Source: Cerioporus squamosus
Lineage: Eukaryota > Basidiomycota > Agaricomycetes > Polyporales > Polyporaceae
Reading direction: 5' to 3'
NCBI GenBank assembly: GCA_022592435.1
Contig: JABYQS010000126.1
Span: forward strand, 46,836-110,835
Length of the DNA: 64,000 nt
Shown: piece by piece, positions 58,914 through 64,000 of the stretch
Numbering within the stretch: position 1 is the first letter of the stretch
Layout: every line of letters begins with the position of its first letter
Made by a program: the position numbers and the translations under genes
Notes under the pieces: generated by a model
The model's input: only the letters and a program-made list of their open reading frames with translations
What the model was told of the DNA's origin: nothing
The model's database searches: none

Positions 58914-60415
58914 AAAGTTCTGATGGGCAAAGTATACGGCCTCTCTCCTCCTCATGATGCTCCACACCATCTTGCAAGTGTTTTAACTTGCCACCAACTG
59001 CATCTGGACGACAGCCAGTGTACCAAGCGGGAGATCTACCGAGTACCCACTGAGGAGAATCATGAGGTCCTTGTGACCTCTATGACTGGTTGGATGCCTA
59101 TCCAACTGGAAGACTTGACCATCCCTGTCATGTACGAGATGGGACAGACAAGGGTGTTGACGTCTCAGAGGGAGGCCAGAAGAGAAGAAGACGTCGCAGA
59201 GGATGCGAACGCGGCGAGCCAGAATGTGATGCAGATGGTGCAAGAGACCCCGTGAAGAAGCAATGCAAGTCAAAGTTGTCTCTCTCACCAATCTCAGAGC
59301 GCTTCGCAGGCTCACCATGGGATCTACGCACGGTCCTCTTGCTTACCTTGGATCTTCATCGACCTTCAGCCTTTGACCTCTTTTGCGAATCTCACAGAAC
59401 TCTGTATCATCATGGGGTACAGCCCAATCATGCCAATACAGCCATTCGTGCATGTGGGGAAGTTGAAGATGTGTATGCCACTGCCTCCGAATACCGCTGG
59501 GGACTACACCTTTGCCTTCCCGAACCTCGTTCATCTCAACCTCACCCGTCCGACTACACGGTGGTTAGGCATGCGGACGTGGAGGAGCTAAGAAGGCTTA
59601 ACACCCGCCGATGGAACACTCCGAGGCTCAGTCGAAGCGATGGGCATCACTTCAGAGTGTATGCGCAAGGGATAACCTGGTGTTCTACCCTCGCGCTACC
59701 CGACCACATCCCTTCTGTCTACATCGGCAAACACCCCGCGGCGGAAGAACGGAGGTTCCCACTGATCCTTGCCGAACCACACCCGACGCTGTTACAACTA
59801 CAGATGAAGGCACGAAACACACGCTTCGAGCCCAGTCCTGACCTACAGGAGATCGCCAGACACGGATACTCGATGTGCCATCTGATCTTCGACATTGTGG
59901 ATGGTAGCGTGAACGAAGCGATAGTGGACCTATTTGTGAGTGTCTTAAAGCTGATCACCATTGATATCTTTATGCCCTGGGGCATGTCGATATGACCACA
60001 TCTAGATCTTTTGAAGATATGTTCATGACTCAGATGACCGTGTTCGCAATGGCATTGTCGCGGAGCATATGCTGGTCGGTATCCACGTCACGGGTGGGCG
60101 AACCCGAGGCTGGACGATCACTCGTTGTCATAGGGCAGACAAGGCGAACGAGTCCACTTTCGTCGAGATGAGCCAGGAGGCTGTGTCGAACGTGTTGACA
60201 ACGGAGGGCATGGCGGTCTTCGCAGGAAACAAGCCGTTACCGCCCTTGACTATCGACAGAGCTCGCTTTTGGAACATATGATATTCACTATAGTCATGTA
60301 ATAACACCATTAGCCTCATGCTCAAGAATGACGTCTGTTGGGACAATGTATTGAGAGCAAATCAACCATTCAGCCTACATGTAGGCTTGCTTCGGGGTTT
60401 CCACGCCTCACGATA

Positions 60416-61026
60416 TCATATCTGGACTTCTAACTTCACGAAGAACGTTTTCCCGCAGACAGGGCAGCAGCCCGTTCTTGACATCATCTCCTGCAGGAGG
60501 CAGCTGCAGATCGGAGTCAGCGACTGTCGGTGCTCGTTTGTATGTAGTCAACACATACCTGCGACAGAAGAGATGCCCGCAGATCGTGACTACCGGCTCG
60601 ATGCACGGGTCGTTGAGACATGTCCTGCAATGATATGATAACACGAATTTCTTTGTCCCTGAGGCGTCCCAGCTATGCGCCGTGTAATCGCCCGCGGGGT
60701 GGGAGGAGGCGAGCCCTCTTTAGATCTCTGAACGATGGTAGAACGTCGTGGATCCGGCCCTGGAAGAACGACATTCGTCTGCTCGTCAACCAAAGACTGC
60801 AGAAGCGTAGTCTGAGAGCAGTGCGTATTCGACGAGACGGCGGTGGATGGCGTGGGACTAGGAACATGACATGGATGCGGGATGAGTGGATCCCGCAAAT
60901 GAAGAGGGAGAACGGTGTGCGACTTACCTGGGCGCACGTTGCGTCTTCGGTGTGGCCGGTGTTATGGGCCTTGTGGATGTCGCGGAGAACACCTCCGAAC
61001 AGTCCGAGCCCGCAAAGGAAGCGCAC
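60416..61026 (-). CDS. RING-finger protein 1 (C3HC4), 5' end unresolved
   Basis: The 3' exons code a C3HC4 RING: CRTCLNDPCIEPV, CGHLFCRSC after a short intron, and CCPVCGKTFF, ending at TGA 60416-60418. Such RINGs bind two zinc ions and usually make E3 ubiquitin ligases. Upstream, an exon with VDEQTNVVLPG and a Pro-rich PPPTPRAITRRIAG stretch joins through a GTAAGT intron to a TEDATCAQ exon. The RING frame connects to the PPPTPRA frame only if CCC at 60668-60670 were CCCC (a missing G on the coding strand). No ATG was found for the first exon, so the start lies in an unseen exon. It is paralogous to the RING gene at the window's right edge. Confidence 0.6.
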
Positions 61027-61207
61027 TCAGGATGCCACTGCTAAGCTCCGCCGTGGCCCAGTCTCATCTTGCATCGCACGTGTGGTGCGCTCCTGTTCCA
61101 TACTGAGTTGTCCTGCAACGTTTCCGCATGAGAACGAACGTTGGGTGACTATACGAGGTGAGCAGCGCACCGCGAGAGCTGCAGGACGGCCGTGACCGTT
61201 GAACGCC

Positions 61208-63257
61208 CTAGCTTCGCCTTAAACGACCCGGTGGAGGGCATCTTGCCTTGTGCTGTATGAACAGGCATGTCAGCAACGTGATTACTGCCTCAATTTGTCC
61301 GATATCACGCACCTCAACAAAGGCTACGATAGAAACGAAGCCTAGACTACATGTACAGCATGTGGGATGGAAGATAGACTCGCTGTAGTGAGCTTGTAAG
61401 GCCTTCGTGGCCGGGAACGCAATGTCGCACTTGAAACATCGAACCTCCTACACAGAAGCATATTAGCGCTCCAAGAGAGTCCTAGATCAGGCTTAGCCAC
61501 TCACAGCGGAAGTAGACGAAGTAGCAGGAGGAGCGGACACGACGGCCGCACTGGCAAGAGGGATGTCTGCCGTCGGAGGGTAGTGACCCGTCGTCCTGAC
61601 ATGAATTCTCTATCGCTCAACTTGTTGAACGTGACCATGCACACGGTGCAGAAGTACATCGGCTTGTGTCGTGCCCGGTCACTTCGCGTGCTTTTGGAGT
61701 TCCGACGTTCTGGCATACGAGCTTGCACTGGTTGCAGCGCACTGGGTTTGGGCTGACTTTGGGCGGGGCGGAACTTGACCGTAGTGTGTGATATTGGCGT
61801 GCTATTTGTGCGACGCATACGACGCAGCTCGTCGTCAGTTTTAGCTACTACGGAGGAAGTTGTCACCCACAGTAGTAGCGAACGTCGATTCATTCTCGAC
61901 TTGATATCTTACAGCTAGGGAGGCCGTGGGCTCGTTGTTCGACGACTCGGAGGCGGAAGCAGAAGTGGCTAGCTTCGCTTCGAGCTTTTCGTGGATCTCA
62001 GACGATGCACTCCGGCTCGAGACGGAGTGGTCCTCGTTCAGCGACTGATTTGGCTGAGGATTGCCATCGACGTGTGGTCGCGGTCCGCGATGTCTCAGCT
62101 TGCGTTTCTGTGGACTACTTGGCTGTCTACGATTGCCCCGGACACGTCCTAGAACAAACGAAGTGGTCAGGAAAGGCATGGCACACTGATAGGGCGACTT
62201 ACCGCCTGAACAGTGACATCGTATGCCGACGCAGAAGCCTGGACCGCCGCCGGTCCAGTCGCTGAACACACGGCCCTATGCTACGCATTGAGAGTCAGTC
62301 TCCATACGACCGCGGGACACGCGTACGGCGCCGACTAGAAGCTCACCTCCGCCCATGCGGAATGTTCTCGAAGGCGAGCCCGCAAACCTGCAGCGCGGAT
62401 GCAGTTTTGATTCACGCTGATAGTGCTCTTGCAACTCTTCTTCAGACCCATGATGTACGGCGCACGCCTGCAGGTGAAGGTGCTCGCAAGATGCTGTGGG
62501 GGAAGCCAGAGCGGAGTGAGGCGAGTCGGTGAATATGGACGAATGCACTCACAGCGTCGAGTGCGTCTTTGTCGGGAAACGCGGTGCTACACATGTAACA
62601 CATCTCTTGCGGGCTTCAGCCTTGGAGGGCGCAGCGGGGAACGCAGCTTCGTTTTGTACCTTTGGCTGGTGCTGTTCAGGCTCATGTTCAGCGCCGTCGG
62701 AGGATGCATGAAGGTTGGCAGCGACGTCTTCATGGGTACAAGATCGCTATGGGCAATCTGGCAGTGCTGTCGTACACGCAACTCTCAGTACTCGAGTACA
62801 CCCAGGAGAGAACCGCCGACGCCTCACTCACCATCTGCAGGGCATACGCGTTCCCGAACTGTTCGCGACACCGACGGCATGTAACGACCTGCCAGATTGG
62901 CGGCCCAGAAGGAGGGGGATTGGGAACCGCAGGCGGGATCGCGGCCGTCACATCGGGAACCAAGCTTTTCATCTGCGCTTGAAACGCCATCCAGTTCAGA
63001 TACGAAGAGGTCGCAGACGATGGCTGGCCTGTCGCCACGACAGTCGGGAGCAAAGGTAGCGGAGCCGTGTGCCCTCGAACTTCACAAGCCGCCACATGTC
63101 TTTTGCACTCGCCGCGCTTCGCGAATACCGCGTCGCATTGTGTGCATTGGTATCCGGGTTTCCAGACATGGCCCGTATCGCTCTGGTGCTTGTTTCCGTC
63201 CTTCTTCCCCCTGAGTACCAGCTTGCATTGGTTGCACCGAACCTTGATAGGTGGCAT
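61208..63257 (-). CDS. multi-C2H2 zinc-finger protein
   Basis: A multi-exon gene starting MPPIKVRCNQCK. Zinc-finger pairs follow in order: CNQC...H, YQCTQCDAVFAKRGECKRH, CRRCREQFGNAYAL, CYMCSTAFPDKDALDA, and CAVHHGSEEELQEHYQ joined to HPRC and CGLAFEN. Then come YFCTVCMVTFNKLSD, CFKCDIAFPATKALQAHY and a last CCTCSLGFVSIVAFVEHKARC. Linkers are Ser/Pro-rich. The spacing (long gaps between His and next Cys, HPRC-x2-C pairs) marks a family common in agaricomycetes; a nucleic-acid-binding role is inferred. One frame break occurs at about 62,387, where HPRC and CGLAFEN are in phase only if one more C (plus strand) is present. The end is TAG at 61208-61210. Confidence 0.68.
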
Positions 63258-63601
63258 AGATGTAGAGTATGAACGACTGATACTGACTCAGTGCGTGAGA
63301 CTGAGGATACAGGTGAGGGTATAGGGTTGCGTACCGGCTGATGGGTATTAAGGGAAGCTAAGAGCGTCTTCGTATGCTGCGTGCTGCCTGCGTGCAGGAC
63401 GCATGACGGACCTGCGGTAATTCCTACCGCAGCACACGGTCGGTGGGAACCTGGGACGTATATGGTAGTGAGCGCTCGGACCTACCTCCTTCGAATCTCT
63501 GCAATATCGTAAGGCGCACGCAAGACACGTTCAAAATGAGCAGCATGAAAGAAATGAAGCAAAAAATACAACCGAATCGCATCCGAAAGAGTGAAGTATG
63601 A
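63258..63601. other. intergenic
   Basis: This short region contains the promoter of the C2H2 gene and the 3' flank of the second RING gene. Nothing else was recognised. Confidence 0.45.
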
Positions 63602-64000
63602 TCAACCGCTCTCAACGTGCAGCCTGACCAAGAACGCCTTCTGGCAGACCGGACAGCAGAGCTTCGTTTCGATCTCGTGCACGATGCAGCTATGGACCGG
63701 GTCGCAACCGCATGTTGTCAGCAGCGGGAAACCAGAGACTAGATGGGGACGCACCTATGGCAGAATAGGTGCCCACATACAGTTGCGACGGGCTCGATGC
63801 ATGGGTCCCTCGCACATGATCGGCAGTGGAAAGATGAACGCGTCGGCGTCGGCGTGCTCGTCCTTGAGCTGACCGCTATCGACTTGGTCTTGGTCTGACT
63901 CGGTACTCCACGCTGCCAGTCCTGGATAGAAGCCGAGGCTGCGGAGCGAGTGTTGACACTCGCCTCCGGAAGACGTCGGTCCTCGGATCTGCAGACGATG
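63602..64000 (-). CDS. RING-finger protein 2 (C3HC4), partial at window edge
   Basis: The last two exons of a paralogue of RING protein 1: FHCRSCARDPCIEPVATV, CGHLFCHSC across a short intron, and CCPVCQKAFLVRLHVESG, ending at TGA 63602-63604. Ligand spacing fits a C3HC4 RING, again predicting an E3 ligase. The frame is open upstream to the window edge with a Ser/Thr/Pro-rich stretch before the RING, so the 5' end lies outside. The intron interrupts the RING at the same residue as in RING protein 1, supporting duplication. Confidence 0.65.

Larger units (their letters stand above)
57580..60281 (+). pseudogene. F-box pseudogene interrupted by inserted elements
   Basis: It starts in a good context (CCACCATGG) with an F-box (LRTVPLDVYARILFFLPRSALATL) like those at 13,316 and 18,565. 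The frame stops at 57,999 within foreign DNA, and an insertion occupies about 57,969-58,913. Family-type strands resume after it (LRALRRLTMG, ANLTELCIIM, FPNLVHLNLTRP, LPDHIPSVYIG), but only in shifting frames. The tail STFVEMSQEAVSNVL matches LKEMSEDEGWDV of the intact gene and ends at 60281. Insertion plus several frame shifts make this a clear pseudogene. Confidence 0.7.

Noticed and set aside
1..64000. CRISPR array or bacterial operon
   Set aside because: No regularly spaced repeats were seen, and genes have spliceosomal introns throughout.

Overview
The window reads as nuclear DNA of a filamentous basidiomycete, most likely an agaricomycete close to the Polyporales. Genes are split by many 50-80 base GT-AG introns, coding DNA is GC-rich, both strands are used, and several families are typical of mushrooms: a protoilludene-type sesquiterpene synthase with a 9-base micro-exon, DUF6533 and DUF7598 membrane proteins, F-box/LRR-like families, a Crinkler-like P-loop family and two G-gamma subunits. 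Nothing bacterial, no CRISPR array and no complete LTR retrotransposon was seen.

Bases 1-17,800 are gene-dense: a terpene synthase converges with a SNF2-family ATPase, followed by a Ser/Thr-rich single-pass membrane protein, a four-helix DUF7598 protein, a CCHC/PSP protein packed against a glutaredoxin-like gene, tRNA-Ser(AGA), an intact F-box gene, a coiled-coil protein and the first G-gamma gene. Bases 18,500-38,400 hold a damaged F-box gene, a Crinkler-like P-loop gene, a medium-chain alcohol dehydrogenase, a tandem pair of ADGF-type adenosine deaminases, the monopolin-type kinetochore gene csm1/pcs1, an asparaginase fused to ankyrin repeats, and, head to head with it, bifunctional tryptophan synthase.

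Bases 38,400-53,000 are gene-poor and repeat-rich. They hold three copies of an unknown gene family, a second duplicated segment, an 805-base terminal-inverted-repeat element carrying two tRNA-like units and a 47-base perfect palindrome, and one DUF6533 gene. The second G-gamma gene follows at 53,021, with the same coding-exon lengths as the first except in the last exon. Bases 53,400-57,500 look empty. An F-box pseudogene invaded by nested inverted-repeat elements (one with a perfect 8-base target duplication) occupies 57,580-60,281. The right edge alternates RING, C2H2 and RING genes on the minus strand.

Several otherwise well-conserved genes are broken by the apparent loss of one base in a short homopolymer (about 1,100; 5,262; 33,917; 34,016; 60,669; 62,387). 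This pattern fits uncorrected sequencing errors at least as well as real gene death, so those genes are called CDS with the break noted.
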